NCBI GenBank assembly: GCA_027306855.1
Contig: DAHUYZ010000008.1
Location: 1 to 56,989, forward strand
DNA length: 56,989 nucleotides
Direction of reading: 5' to 3'
Origin: Solirubrobacterales bacterium
GTDB taxonomy: Bacteria; Actinomycetota; Thermoleophilia; Solirubrobacterales; Solirubrobacteraceae
The position numbers and the translations under genes were made by a program. Of the stretch, positions 31,098 to 47,097 are shown in pieces (within the stretch, counting starts at the first letter, position 1; every line of letters starts with the position of its first letter). The notes below the pieces were generated by a model. That model had not been told where the DNA came from and did no database searches. It saw only the letters and a program-made list of their open reading frames with translations.

Positions 31098-31122
31098 TCT
31101 TGCGCCCGGGCGGCCGGCAAGA
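31098..31122 (-). promoter_or_regulatory. hairpin in the fusA leader
   Basis: TCTTGC (31098-31103) pairs with GCAAGA (31117-31122) around a GC-rich loop. It lies between the promoter-like site and the terminator, which is the layout of an attenuator or a short terminated RNA. No known leader family is recognised. Confidence 0.4.
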
Positions 31123-31146
31123 GCCCGCAGCCTGTAGCGGTCGCCG

Positions 31147-31155
31147 ACTATAGCA
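31147..31155 (-). promoter_or_regulatory. extended -10 promoter-like site for fusA-tuf
   Basis: On the minus strand the sequence reads TGC-TATAGT, an extended -10 element one base from TATAAT, starting just after the MFS stop. No good -35 is present at 17 bases, which extended -10 promoters tolerate. Transcription would start near 31140. Confidence 0.45.
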
Positions 31156-31173
31156 GAGGAAATCGGCCGCTCA

Positions 31174-32634
31174 TTACGCTCCGAGCGGCTCGACCGAGGT
31201 CTCGGGCGTCGCCCCGAGATGGGGCTCGCGAGCGCCGGGGGTCTCCGCGCGCAGCAGCACTACACATGGGATCAAGGAGAGAACGCCGATGCCGAGCGCC
31301 CACCAGTAGGCCGCGTTGAACGCCGCCGCCCCTTGAGCGGAAGTGTGGGCGTGGAGCGCGGCCCGCTGGAGCACCACCGCGAGGACCGCGGTGCCGATCG
31401 CGCCGCCGAGCCGCTGCAGCACGTTCATCTGGGGCGTCGCGTCGGACAGCTGATCGGTTCGCAGCGACGCGAACGCAGCCGTCATCGTCGGCATGAACGA
31501 CAGCCCGATCCCCAGCCCGCGTATCAGCAGCACGAGCGAGATCGCGAGGATCGACGTGTGCGCTCCGACAAATGCGAGCGGGAGAGTGCTCAGGCACAGG
31601 ATCGAGACCCCTACGATCGCGACCCGGCCCCCGCCGAAGCGATCGGTCAGGCGACCGTTGAAGGGCGCCATCGCGAGCATGCCGAGACCTTGGGGGCCGA
31701 CGAGCAGCCCGGTCAGGATTACGCTCTCGCCGCGGATCTGCTGGTAGTAGAGCGGGATCAGGATCATCGCGCCGAACAGGGCCGCCCCGAGCCCGAACGT
31801 CGTCAATGAGGCCGCGCCGAAGATACGGTTGGCGTAGAGGCGGATGTCGAGCAGGGGACGCTCTACGCGCAGCGCGTGGCGCATGAAGATGGCGGCGAGG
31901 AGTAGACCGATCGCGATCGGCCAGACGACTTGGGGCGCCGTGAAGCTGCCTTGAGTGCCGATCTCTGAGAGGCCGTAGACGATCAGAGGCATGCTGGTCG
32001 CAAGCAGAGCAAGACCGACTGTGTCGAGGCGCCCGGGATGACCGAGCTCCGAGTGGGGCAGCATTCTCGAAGCCAGGACCACGGCGATGACGCCGATGGG
32101 GACGTTGACGAAGAAGATCCATGACCAGTGCAGGCCTTGGAGGATCACCCCGCCGACGACCGGGCCTAGGATCGGGGCGAGCATCGCGGGCATCGCGACG
32201 ACGCCCATGACGCGCCCCATCCGCTTGGGCCCGGCGACCTCGGCCATGATCATCTGTCCGACTGGCATGATCATGCCGCCGCCGGCGCCTTGGAGCACGC
32301 GAAAGACGATCAGCGAGGTGCTCGTGCGCGCAAGCCCGCAGAGAGCCGAGCCGAGCGTGAACAGGACGATCGAGATCAGGTAGACGCGCTTGGCGCCATA
32401 GCGTCGCGCCGCCCAGCCGGTGACGGGGATGACGGCTGCGAGCGACAGTAAGTACCCGGTCACGACCCACTGGATCTGGGAGATCGGGCTATGTAGGTCG
32501 CGTGAGAGCGTGTCGAGGGCGACGTTGACGATCGTCGTGTCGAGGATCGACATGATCATCCCGAGGATTACGACCCCCGCGACGATCCACACGTGGCGCT
32601 CTATGTGGTCGGTGGCGGCGGGGGAGTTGGGCAC
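31174..32634 (-). CDS. DHA2-family (EmrB/QacA-like) MFS drug exporter
   Basis: 486 aa with about 14 membrane helices. Motif A appears as GWAARRYGAKRVYL after helix 2, helix 1 carries the DHA2 motif LDTTIVNVAL with its acidic residue, and motif C-like GPVVGGVIL lies in helix 5. It is predicted to use the proton gradient to export hydrophobic or cationic compounds; the substrate is unknown. It sits between rpsG and fusA inside what is normally the str operon, bounded by a hairpin after rpsG and an intrinsic terminator before fusA, so it can be a separate unit. GC content is like its neighbours, giving no sign of recent transfer. Confidence 0.92.
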   Translation of the reverse strand: MPNSPAATDHIERHVWIVAGVVILGMIMSILDTTIVNVALDTLSRDLHSPISQIQWVVTGYLLSLAAVIPVTGWAARRYGAKRVYLISIVLFTLGSALCGLARTSTSLIVFRVLQGAGGGMIMPVGQMIMAEVAGPKRMGRVMGVVAMPAMLAPILGPVVGGVILQGLHWSWIFFVNVPIGVIAVVLASRMLPHSELGHPGRLDTVGLALLATSMPLIVYGLSEIGTQGSFTAPQVVWPIAIGLLLAAIFMRHALRVERPLLDIRLYANRIFGAASLTTFGLGAALFGAMILIPLYYQQIRGESVILTGLLVGPQGLGMLAMAPFNGRLTDRFGGGRVAIVGVSILCLSTLPLAFVGAHTSILAISLVLLIRGLGIGLSFMPTMTAAFASLRTDQLSDATPQMNVLQRLGGAIGTAVLAVVLQRAALHAHTSAQGAAAFNAAYWWALGIGVLSLIPCVVLLRAETPGAREPHLGATPETSVEPLGA

Positions 32635-32693
32635 GGGAACCCACCGTAGCGGACGAGGTCCGGACTCCGAAGGACCTGTCGAGAAAGATGACT

Positions 32694-32719
32694 TTGGGGT
32701 GCGCGGTGCGCACCCCCAA
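32694..32719 (-). terminator. probable terminator after rpsG
   Basis: TTGGGGTGCGC (32694-32704) pairs with GCGCACCCCCAA (32708-32719, one bulged C) and is followed on the minus strand by AGTCATCTTTCT, a weak U-rich run. It lies in the 96-base gap between rpsG and the MFS gene. Confidence 0.6.
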
Positions 32720-32730
32720 CGCGGCCGCCT

Positions 32731-33201
32731 CTACCAGCGGTAGTGCGCGAAGGCCTTGTTGGCCTGCGCCATGCGGTAGATGTCGTCCTTGCGCTTGTAG
32801 GCGGCGCCCTGCTGGGATTGGGCGTCGAGCAGCTCGCCGGCGAGGCGCTGAGCCATGGTCTTCTCGCGGCGCTGGCGGGCGAACTCGACGAGCCAGCGGA
32901 CGGCCAGCGTGCGGGCGCGGCGGGCGGGAACCTCGACGGGTACCTGGTAGGTGGCGCCGCCGACCCTGCGCGAGCGGACCTCTAGCGTTGGGGTGAGCGC
33001 CTTGATCGAGAGCTCGAGCTGCTCGAGCGGGTCCTCCTCGCGACGCTCTCCGAGCAGGGCGAGCGCGTCGTAGACGATGCGCTCGGCGGTCGACTTCTTG
33101 CCGTCGAGCATCACCTTGTTGATGACCTGCTGGACGAGCTTGGAGCGGTGGATTGGATCGCCCTCGAGCGGGCGGGTCTGGGCGGCTGCGCGGCGTGGCA
33201 T
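32731..33201 (-). CDS. rpsG: 30S ribosomal protein S7
   Basis: 156 aa, the standard length; [20 protein letters not shown] and [20 protein letters not shown] are diagnostic. It initiates assembly of the 30S head and often represses its own operon. It begins three bases after rpsL ends. It is the last gene before the MFS insertion. Confidence 0.97.
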   Translation of the reverse strand: MPRRAAAQTRPLEGDPIHRSKLVQQVINKVMLDGKKSTAERIVYDALALLGERREEDPLEQLELSIKALTPTLEVRSRRVGGATYQVPVEVPARRARTLAVRWLVEFARQRREKTMAQRLAGELLDAQSQQGAAYKRKDDIYRMAQANKAFAHYRW

Positions 33202-33204
33202 GTT

Positions 33205-33600
33205 CTACTTCTTCTTGACGCCGTACTGCGAGCGCGCCTTCTTGCGATCGCTGACGCCGGCGGCGTCGAGGGTGCCGCGCACGACCTTGTAGCGCACGCC
33301 GGGGAGGTCCTTGACGCGACCACCGCGCACGAGCACGACGGAGTGCTCCTGCAGGTTGTGGCCCTCGCCGGGGATGTAGGCGGTCACCTCGATCGAGCCG
33401 GCGATGCGCACGCGCGCGACCTTGCGAAGCGCGGAGTTGGGCTTCTTCGGTGTCGTCGTGTACACGCGCGTGCACACACCGCGGCGCTGCGGGGCAGCGA
33501 CCTTCTTCTTGCGCCCCTTGCCCGACTTCAGGCCAGGAGTGGCAAGCTTTTTCTTGGGGGCGACACGGCCCTTGCGGACTAGTTGCGAGGTGGTGGGCAT
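33205..33600 (-). CDS. rpsL: 30S ribosomal protein S12
   Basis: 131 aa. I chose ATG 33600 ([20 protein letters not shown]) because it matches the family; the frame stays open upstream only across the DMT gene. [15 protein letters not shown] carries Lys52, equivalent to E. coli K43, and RVKDLPG carries Lys97, equivalent to K88. Both are the streptomycin-sensitive residues, so no rpsL-type resistance is indicated. The Asp often beta-methylthiolated is in this same stretch. Confidence 0.97.
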   Translation of the reverse strand: MPTTSQLVRKGRVAPKKKLATPGLKSGKGRKKKVAAPQRRGVCTRVYTTTPKKPNSALRKVARVRIAGSIEVTAYIPGEGHNLQEHSVVLVRGGRVKDLPGVRYKVVRGTLDAAGVSDRKKARSQYGVKKK

Positions 33601-33629
33601 TCGGGCGCGAATCCTAGCAGCGCCCGCGC

Positions 33630-34508
33630 TCACGCGGTGGCGCGCAGGCCCGCGGAGCGCACCGGCGCGGGCATGAGGGCCGCGGCGACGAGCACGAGCA
33701 CGAAGGCGAGCGACTGCAGGACGATCCCGACCGCGCTCCCGGGGAGGGGGTCGCCGAACACGAGGATACCTCCGGCGATGCCCGCGATGTTGGCGGCGGT
33801 TCCGGTCACGGCGATGACGGGCACGGCGTCGCCGTCTTGGAGCCCACGCGCGGAGGCGTAGAAGGCGAGGATCGACGCGAGCACAGCCACCGCGAGCCAG
33901 GGGCTCAGCAGCACTGCAAGCGGTCCGTGGGCGCCGATGATGCCCGTGAGCGCCTTGATCGCGCTGTCGGACACTCCGAACAGGACGCCTGCGGCCGCCC
34001 CGAGCATCATGCCGTGGTGCTCGGCCGGCCCGCCCATGCGCGGCCCCATGATCAACAGGCCGCCGATGCCGAACAGACCGGCCTCGAAGGAGATCATCGC
34101 CGCATCGGAGAAGTGCGAGTGGGCGCCGTGCATCGTGGGCAGCGTGACGCCAAGCGTCACGAGGCCGGCTGCCATCAGGCACAGGCCAAGCCACTGACGG
34201 GGCCCGACCCTGAAGCCGAACATGCGATCGGCCATAACGGCGATCAGCACGACACCGCCGGCAAGCGCCACCTGGACGACCGACATCGGCGCGAGCGCGA
34301 GGGCCGCCACGTGCAGAGCCCAGGAGACGGCGGCGACGAGCATCCCCAAGGCGAACCAGCGCGAGGAGAACAGGGCGCGAGCAGACCGCAGCGGGTGGCT
34401 GACCGCGACCTTCTGCACCGCGTTGGCACCGCGATACTTGTAGAAGAAGCCAAGGTTCGCCACGAAGGCGCAGGCGAGCGCGAGGAGTATGCCGATCTCG
34501 AGGGTCAT
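33630..34508 (-). CDS. EamA/DMT-like multispan membrane transporter
   Basis: 292 aa with about nine or ten hydrophobic helices and short loops, the two-repeat layout of DMT-superfamily carriers ([20 protein letters not shown] at the start; [20 protein letters not shown] at the end). A His-rich loop ([12 protein letters not shown]) lies near mid-protein. The substrate is unknown. ATG 34508 opens at the first helix; ATG 34538 would add [10 protein letters not shown]; neither has a clear ribosome site. It ends 29 bases before rpsL on the same strand, so it may be co-transcribed with the ribosomal genes. It is divergent from the HAD-like gene at 34605. Confidence 0.78.
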   Translation of the reverse strand: MTLEIGILLALACAFVANLGFFYKYRGANAVQKVAVSHPLRSARALFSSRWFALGMLVAAVSWALHVAALALAPMSVVQVALAGGVVLIAVMADRMFGFRVGPRQWLGLCLMAAGLVTLGVTLPTMHGAHSHFSDAAMISFEAGLFGIGGLLIMGPRMGGPAEHHGMMLGAAAGVLFGVSDSAIKALTGIIGAHGPLAVLLSPWLAVAVLASILAFYASARGLQDGDAVPVIAVTGTAANIAGIAGGILVFGDPLPGSAVGIVLQSLAFVLVLVAAALMPAPVRSAGLRATA

Positions 34509-35134
34509 TGGGGAAGGCCGCGCAACGGTGGAATACATCGGCAGTGGGAAGTTGCTGCTTTACTGCTGCGCGGCGACCCAGCCAGATTACCGGGCGCAAC
34601 CTCTGTGCAAGCTAAAGACGACCTCAGGCCCCTGCTGCTCGTGGACATCGACGGGGTGATCTCGCTGTTCGGGTTCCCCCGCGACGGGACCCACCCTTTG
34701 CGGGATCCGGCGACGCGCGACACTTCGCATGCGCGCCCCGCTGGCTCGTTCCACTCGATCGACGGCATACCGCACTTCCTTTCGTCCACCGCGGCCGAGC
34801 ACCTGCTGGCGCTCCAGGCGCTGTTCGAGCTCGTGTGGGCGAGCGGGTGGGAGGAGAAGGCCAACGAATACCTCCCCCACCTGCTCGGCCTGAAAGAGCC
34901 GCTTCCCTATCTGAGCTTCGACCGCTCGCCGGGGCGCTCGAACGCGCACTGGAAGCTCGACGCGATCGATTCGTATGCCGGCGAGCGGCCGCTCGCATGG
35001 ATCGACGACGCCTTCAACGACGCCTGCCACGCGTGGGCGCAGGCGCGCGAGGCTCCGACGCTGCTCGTCCAGACCGTACCGGCCATCGGCCTCACGCAGC
35101 GCGAGGCCGATCTGCTGGCCGACTGGGCCAGGCT

Positions 35135-39217
<4,083 letters not shown>

Positions 39218-39359
39218 GCTGGTGGCTTTCGCTCGCGGGTGAAACGGGTTTCGATGCGGGTCCTGAGCGACCCTTGGGCTAGGAGCCGCCGCCCGTTCGG
39301 CGGCCCGGCCAAACGCCCATCCGAGCCGCACTGTCAGGCGGCGGGATGGGACCTGGCGA
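39218..39359 (-). promoter_or_regulatory. rpoB-rpoC spacer with GC-rich hairpin
   Basis: The 142-base gap contains GCCGCC-GAAC-GGGCGGC on the minus strand (near 39286-39303), a stable stem without a T-run. It could be an RNA-processing site as found between rpoB and rpoC elsewhere, but nothing in the sequence proves it. Confidence 0.35.
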
Positions 39360-43028
<3,669 letters not shown>

Positions 43029-43087
43029 GAAATGACTCCTTCGGAGTGCGAGAGACGGGCAGAGGAGGGCGCAAGGCGCGACCTGCA

Positions 43088-43116
43088 AAGATAGCAGAGC
43101 CTATCGACGCCCTCAA
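43088..43116 (-). promoter_or_regulatory. promoter of rpoB
   Basis: On the minus strand, TTGAGG (43111-43116), a 17-base spacer and TATCTT (43088-43093, preceded by TGC) form a good primary-sigma promoter. Transcription would begin near 43081, about 50 bases before the TTG start. It lets rpoBC be expressed apart from rplJL. Confidence 0.65.
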
Positions 43117-43273
43117 GTGGGCAGCCGGCTCTCACGGACCCCGCCCCCGCGACGCGTATGTGGCGCGACGCGCTTGCTTGGACGGCTGCGGCTATCGGCC
43201 GGCGGCTGGATTGTACCGGACGGAGAGCGCTTGCGCCAGCAAAATGGCCAAGCACTCCCGCCCGGGCGAAGCG

Positions 43274-43669
43274 CTACTTCAGCTCGACGGTGGCGCCTGC
43301 CTCCTCGAGCTCGGCCTTGAGCTTGTCGGCCTCCTCGCGCTCGATGCCCTCCTTGACGGGCTTGGGGGCCTCGTCGACGAGCGCCTTGGCCTCCTTCAGG
43401 CCGAGGCCGGTCGCGGAGCGAACGACCTTGATGACCTGGATCTTCTTGTCGCCAGCCCCGGCGAGGATAACGTCGACCGTGCTCGATCCCTCGTCCTCCG
43501 CTGCGCCACCGTCGCCCCCGGCAGCGCCACCGCCGACGGCTGCTACGGGCGCGGCGACCGCGGCTGCGGAGACGCCGAACTCCTCCTCGAGCGCCTTGAT
43601 CCGCTCGGCCAGCTCGAGCACCGAGATGCTCTTGAGCTCGTCGATCCACTCTTGTGTGCTGGTTGCCAT
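43274..43669 (-). CDS. rplL: 50S ribosomal protein L7/L12
   Basis: 131 aa: N-terminal dimerisation helices ([20 protein letters not shown]), an Ala/Gly hinge (about residues 35-60) and the factor-binding C-terminal domain ending [10 protein letters not shown], with [20 protein letters not shown]. It recruits EF-Tu and EF-G as the ribosomal stalk. It lies five bases after rplJ; a 245-base gap with the rpoB promoter follows. Confidence 0.97.
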   Translation of the reverse strand: MATSTQEWIDELKSISVLELAERIKALEEEFGVSAAAVAAPVAAVGGGAAGGDGGAAEDEGSSTVDVILAGAGDKKIQVIKVVRSATGLGLKEAKALVDEAPKPVKEGIEREEADKLKAELEEAGATVELK

Positions 43670-43674
43670 CGTCG

Positions 43675-44463
43675 TCAGTCCTCCTTGGTCGCTTCGGCGC
43701 TGTCGGGCTCTTGCTCCGAAGCGTCCTTGTTGTCGTCTTGTGCCGGCTGCGCCGGCTCAGCTTGGTCAGTAGGCGCGTCCTCAGCGGCAGGCTCATCCGC
43801 AGATGCCTCCTCGGCGGGCGGCTCCTCAGCGGCAGTGTCCTCGGCGGGCGCGTCCTTTGCAGAATCCTCCTCAGCGGGAGAGTCCTCTGGGGTCGCCTCC
43901 TCGACAGGCGCCTCTACTGGGAGGGCCTCGCCTGAGGGGATCTCGCCGGACTCCTTCTTGGCGTGGACCTGACCGAGGGCGCCGGCGAGGCCGCCGATGA
44001 GCGCGTTCAAGGTCCGCACGAGGCCGGTGACGGGCGAGGCGACGATGCCGACGAGCTGTCCGTAGAGCACTTCGCGGGAAGGAAGGCGCGAGAGAGCGCG
44101 AATCTGGTCGATCTCGAGGACGCCGCCGTTCATGAGGCCCCCCTTGAAGGGGAGGAGCTCGGTGGCGCGCGCGTAGTCGGAGATCGCCTTGGCCGCGAGC
44201 GCGATATCGCCACGCACGAACGTGAGCGCGGTTGGGCCTGTGAGGAACGTCTTCAGCTCTTGCGCTCCTGCCTGGTCGGCGGCGCGTTCGGTGAGCGAGT
44301 TCTTGACGACCGTGAAGGTGGCGTCGGCGTCGCGCAGCTTGGCGCGCAGCTCGGCCGCGCCCGGCACCGACAGCCCGCGATAGTCCACCGCGAAGATCGC
44401 TTCGGAGCGGTCTATCTCCGTTGCGAGCGCCTCGATCGTCGCTGCCTTCTGGTCTCGGTTCAT
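43675..44463 (-). CDS. rplJ: 50S ribosomal protein L10 with acidic repeat tail
   Basis: 262 aa; the core ([20 protein letters not shown] to about residue 175) is the L10 stalk base, including the L12-binding helix. The remaining 85 residues are a Glu/Asp/Ala/Pro repeat tail ([19 protein letters not shown], then [18 protein letters not shown]). The usual length is about 170-180. The tail would extend from the L12-binding end. It follows a structured leader. Confidence 0.95.
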   Translation of the reverse strand: MNRDQKAATIEALATEIDRSEAIFAVDYRGLSVPGAAELRAKLRDADATFTVVKNSLTERAADQAGAQELKTFLTGPTALTFVRGDIALAAKAISDYARATELLPFKGGLMNGGVLEIDQIRALSRLPSREVLYGQLVGIVASPVTGLVRTLNALIGGLAGALGQVHAKKESGEIPSGEALPVEAPVEEATPEDSPAEEDSAKDAPAEDTAAEEPPAEEASADEPAAEDAPTDQAEPAQPAQDDNKDASEQEPDSAEATKED

Positions 44464-44608
44464 CTCGTCCCTTGCTCTCGTTTAGAAGCACAACGCCCGC
44501 ATGCAGGCGGGCGAAGAGGGCGGGATGAGCCGCTTCGTTCACTCCACCTGCCCCGGTCTTCTCCGCTGGGCGGCGCCGGGGGTCTGGGGCGGTTGAGCTT
44601 GGATTAAA
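44464..44608 (-). promoter_or_regulatory. probable L10-type autoregulatory leader
   Basis: The 145-base gap between rplA and rplJ is GC-rich and structured on the transcript strand. It contains GCGGAGAAGACCGGGGC, a purine-rich AGAAGACC stretch of the kind seen in L10 leaders, and a stem GCCCGCCTGCATGCGGGC about 40 bases before the rplJ start. L10-L12 binding here to control rplJL is the known mechanism in many bacteria; I assign it from position and these motifs only. Confidence 0.5.
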
Positions 44609-45334
44609 TCAGGCCGCGACGGGCGCCTCTCCGAGGATGTCGCGGGTGCGGGTCGGGTCGATCTTGACGCCGGGCCCCATCGTCGAGGTCATCGTGATCG
44701 AGCGCAGATAGCGGCCCTTGGCGGCAGACGGCTTGGCGCGCACGAGCTCTTCGATGACGGCGGCGTAGTTCTCGAGCAGGCGACGCTCGTCGAAGGAGGC
44801 CTTGCCGATCACCATGTGGACGATCGCGGTTCGATCGGTGCGGTACTCGACCTTGCCGGACTTGGAGTCTTCGACGGCTTTGGCGACGTCCATCGTGACG
44901 GTGCCGACCTTGGGGTTGGGCATCTTGCCGGACGGTCCGAGGATGCGGCCGAGACGCCCAACGACCGACATCAGGTCGGGCGTGGCGATCGCTACGTCAA
45001 AATCGTCGAAGCCCTCTTCGATGCGCTTGGCGAGATCATCGGCGCCAACCACATCGGCGCCGGCCTGTTCGGCTTCGGCGGCCTTGGGTCCTTGGGCAAA
45101 GACGGCAACCTTGACGTCCTTGCCGAGGCCATTCGGAAGCGCGATCGTGCCGCGCAGTTGCTCGTCGGCGTGGCGCACGTTCAGTCCGGTGCGGATGTGG
45201 ATCTCGACGGACTCGTCGAACTTGGCGCCGGCGAGGCTCTTGACGAGCGAGACCGCCTCGGAGGGCTGGTGCTCGCGCTCGCGATCCACCTTCGCCAGCG
45301 CCTCGGAGTGGCGGCGCCCGTGACGCGCGGTCAT
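44609..45334 (-). CDS. rplA: 50S ribosomal protein L1
   Basis: 241 aa. [20 protein letters not shown] and [20 protein letters not shown] are family signatures. It forms the mobile L1 stalk that releases deacylated tRNA and, in many bacteria, represses rplKA translation. Its start overlaps the rplK stop by four bases. Confidence 0.97.
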   Translation of the reverse strand: MTARHGRRHSEALAKVDREREHQPSEAVSLVKSLAGAKFDESVEIHIRTGLNVRHADEQLRGTIALPNGLGKDVKVAVFAQGPKAAEAEQAGADVVGADDLAKRIEEGFDDFDVAIATPDLMSVVGRLGRILGPSGKMPNPKVGTVTMDVAKAVEDSKSGKVEYRTDRTAIVHMVIGKASFDERRLLENYAAVIEELVRAKPSAAKGRYLRSITMTSTMGPGVKIDPTRTRDILGEAPVAA

Positions 45335-45756
45335 GCCGCCACCTCCACGCCCATGCTGCGCGCCGTTCCTTCGATGATCTTCACGGCCTGGTCCACGTCG
45401 TGGGCGTTCAGATCGGGGAGCTTGCGCTCGGCGATTTCGCGCAGCTGGGCGTTTGAGATCTTGCCGACCTTGTTGCGGTTGGGCTCGCCCGAGCCCTTTT
45501 CGAGTTTGAGCGCCTGCCTGATCAGGACGGCGGCGGGGGGCGTCTTTGTGACGAACGTGAACGAGCGATCCTCGTAGACCGTGATCACGACCGGGATGAT
45601 CGTGCCCGTTTCGCTGATCGTCTGCGCGTTGAACGCCTTGCAGAACTCCATGATGTTGATGCCGTGCTGGCCCAGCGCAGGGCCGACGGGAGGCGCCGGG
45701 CTCGCCTGCCCGCCACGCGCTTGCAGCTTGATTGTTGTCAGAACCTTCTTGGCCAT
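45331..45756 (-). CDS. rplK: 50S ribosomal protein L11
   Basis: 141 aa, the standard length. The N-terminal domain has [20 protein letters not shown] (the thiostrepton-region Pro residues are present); the C-terminal domain binds the GTPase-associated rRNA. It lies 12 bases after nusG. Confidence 0.98.
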   Translation of the reverse strand: MAKKVLTTIKLQARGGQASPAPPVGPALGQHGINIMEFCKAFNAQTISETGTIIPVVITVYEDRSFTFVTKTPPAAVLIRQALKLEKGSGEPNRNKVGKISNAQLREIAERKLPDLNAHDVDQAVKIIEGTARSMGVEVAA

Positions 45757-45768
45757 AGCTATTCCTGC

Positions 45769-46290
45769 CTACAACTTCTTGACTTGGTCGAATCCCACCT
45801 CTACGGGGGTCTCGCGGCCGAAGATTGATACCAGGACCTTGAGCTTGGCGGCGTCGTCGTTGATCTCGGAGATCTCGCCCGAGAAGTCGGACAGCGGCCC
45901 GGACACGACCTTAACGGTCTCGCCGATCGAGAACTGGGCTCGAGCGCGGGGGGCCGTGACGACCTCCTTGTGGAGCAGCCGATCGACCTCCATCTGCGTG
46001 AGCGGGACGGGCTCCTGGGATGAGCCGACGAAGCCGGTCACGCCGGGCGTGCCCTTGACGACCCCCCAGGAGTCCTCGTTGAGCTCCATGTTGACTAGCA
46101 CGTAGCCGGGCATCGTGCGCTTCTCGACCGTGACCTTCTGGTTGTCCTTCATCTCCGAGACGGACTCGGTTGGGACGACGACTTGGCGCACGGCGCGCTG
46201 TTGACCGAGCGAGACGACCCGGTGCTCGAGGTTCTGCTTGACCTTGTTCTCGTGCCCTGAGTAGGTGTTGACTACATACCAACGAAACAT
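45769..46290 (-). CDS. nusG: transcription termination/antitermination factor NusG
   Basis: 173 aa. The NGN domain starts MFRWYVVNTYSGHENKVKQN and includes RTMPGYVLVNMELN; the C-terminal KOW domain is in FSIGETVKVVSGPLSDFSGE (from about residue 118). It couples RNA polymerase to Rho or to the ribosome through S10. It is 31 bases after secE. Confidence 0.97.
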   Translation of the reverse strand: MFRWYVVNTYSGHENKVKQNLEHRVVSLGQQRAVRQVVVPTESVSEMKDNQKVTVEKRTMPGYVLVNMELNEDSWGVVKGTPGVTGFVGSSQEPVPLTQMEVDRLLHKEVVTAPRARAQFSIGETVKVVSGPLSDFSGEISEINDDAAKLKVLVSIFGRETPVEVGFDQVKKL

Positions 46291-46321
46291 ATATTCCTGA
46301 CTATTCAGTTACGGGAGCGGA

Positions 46322-46891
46322 CTACAAAATCAGGTTGACGATCTTCTGGGCCACCCAATCGGCGGCCCCCAAGTAGGCGCCCATGACGGCGACGAACCCG
46401 AGCACGACCGCTGTCGCCTGGGTGACCTCGCGGCGATCAGGCCACTGGACGCGCTGAAGCTCGGCCCAGCTGGCGCGCAGGAACGCGACGACCCGGGCGC
46501 CGATCGACTGGGAGGGCCGCTTTGCGGGAGCGGCCGCCTCGCCGCCGAACGCCTCTTCGCCGGGACGCTCAGAAGTAGCCCCGGCGCCCCCACGCCCACG
46601 ACCACCCACACCGGCGCCGGACGCCATGGGCTCCTGCTCCCCGGGAGCTTCGCGCTCTCGCTCATCTGGCCCACCGAGCACCTGCTCGTCTTCGGACAGT
46701 GAGGCCGGCTCGACCGGCACGCCGCCTGCTCCGCGGATGAGCGCGGCGTCGAACTCGTCGACGTCGCCCGTATGGTCGAGCGCACCGGGCAGGTCGGCGC
46801 GAACCGGCCGGTGCTGAGCCGGAGCGCTTGCCCCCTCGCGGACAGGTCTTCTCGCACGACGTTGCCTTGCGCGCTTGCGATCACGAGCCAC
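46322..46891 (-). CDS. secE: protein translocase subunit SecE with long N-terminal extension
   Basis: 189 aa from GTG 46891, with GGAGG 7 bases upstream. Only the last 60 or so residues are SecE: the amphipathic helix FLRASWAELQRVQWPDRREV and one membrane helix (about 158-180). The first 120 residues are a basic Arg-rich start then a Glu/Gly/Ala-rich linker. It partners SecY at 15618. It lies 15 bases after rpmG. Confidence 0.92.
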   Translation of the reverse strand: MARDRKRARQRRARRPVREGASAPAQHRPVRADLPGALDHTGDVDEFDAALIRGAGGVPVEPASLSEDEQVLGGPDEREREAPGEQEPMASGAGVGGRGRGGAGATSERPGEEAFGGEAAAPAKRPSQSIGARVVAFLRASWAELQRVQWPDRREVTQATAVVLGFVAVMGAYLGAADWVAQKIVNLIL

Positions 46892-46906
46892 GACAGCGCC
46901 TCCGCG

Positions 46907-47071
46907 CTAACGGGTCTCCCGGTGGCTGGTGTGACGATGGCACCAGCGACAGTACTTGCGCAGCGTGACCCGGTCGGGCGTGTTGCGCTTGCTCTTGTTC
47001 GTCTGATAGTTACGGTGCTTGCACTCCTCGCATGCGAGAGTGATTGCTATCCGAACGTCTCCGCGAGCCAT
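46907..47071 (-). CDS. rpmG: 50S ribosomal protein L33, zinc-binding form
   Basis: 54 aa, [20 protein letters not shown] and so on, with zinc ligands C14, C17, C41 and C44 (CEEC, CRWC). The normal length is about 50-55. It heads the secE-nusG unit, as in many actinobacteria. The start at 47071 lies just 26 bases from the divergent deacetylase ATG, and a minus-strand terminator-like hairpin lies about 45 bases upstream. Confidence 0.95.
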   Translation of the reverse strand: MARGDVRIAITLACEECKHRNYQTNKSKRNTPDRVTLRKYCRWCHRHTSHRETR

Positions 47072-47097
47072 GATTAGAGATCCCTGCGTGGTCGTCG

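Noticed and set aside
33601-34599. N-terminal extension of the rpsL frame
   Set aside because: Antisense-like Arg/Pro-rich shadow of the DMT gene in another frame; S12 clearly begins at 33600.
33837-34604. Long plus-strand open frame continuing upstream of the HAD-like gene
   Set aside because: It is antisense to the DMT transporter; the translation is Arg/His/Glu-rich and lacks any domain. Only the part from 34605 matches a protein family.
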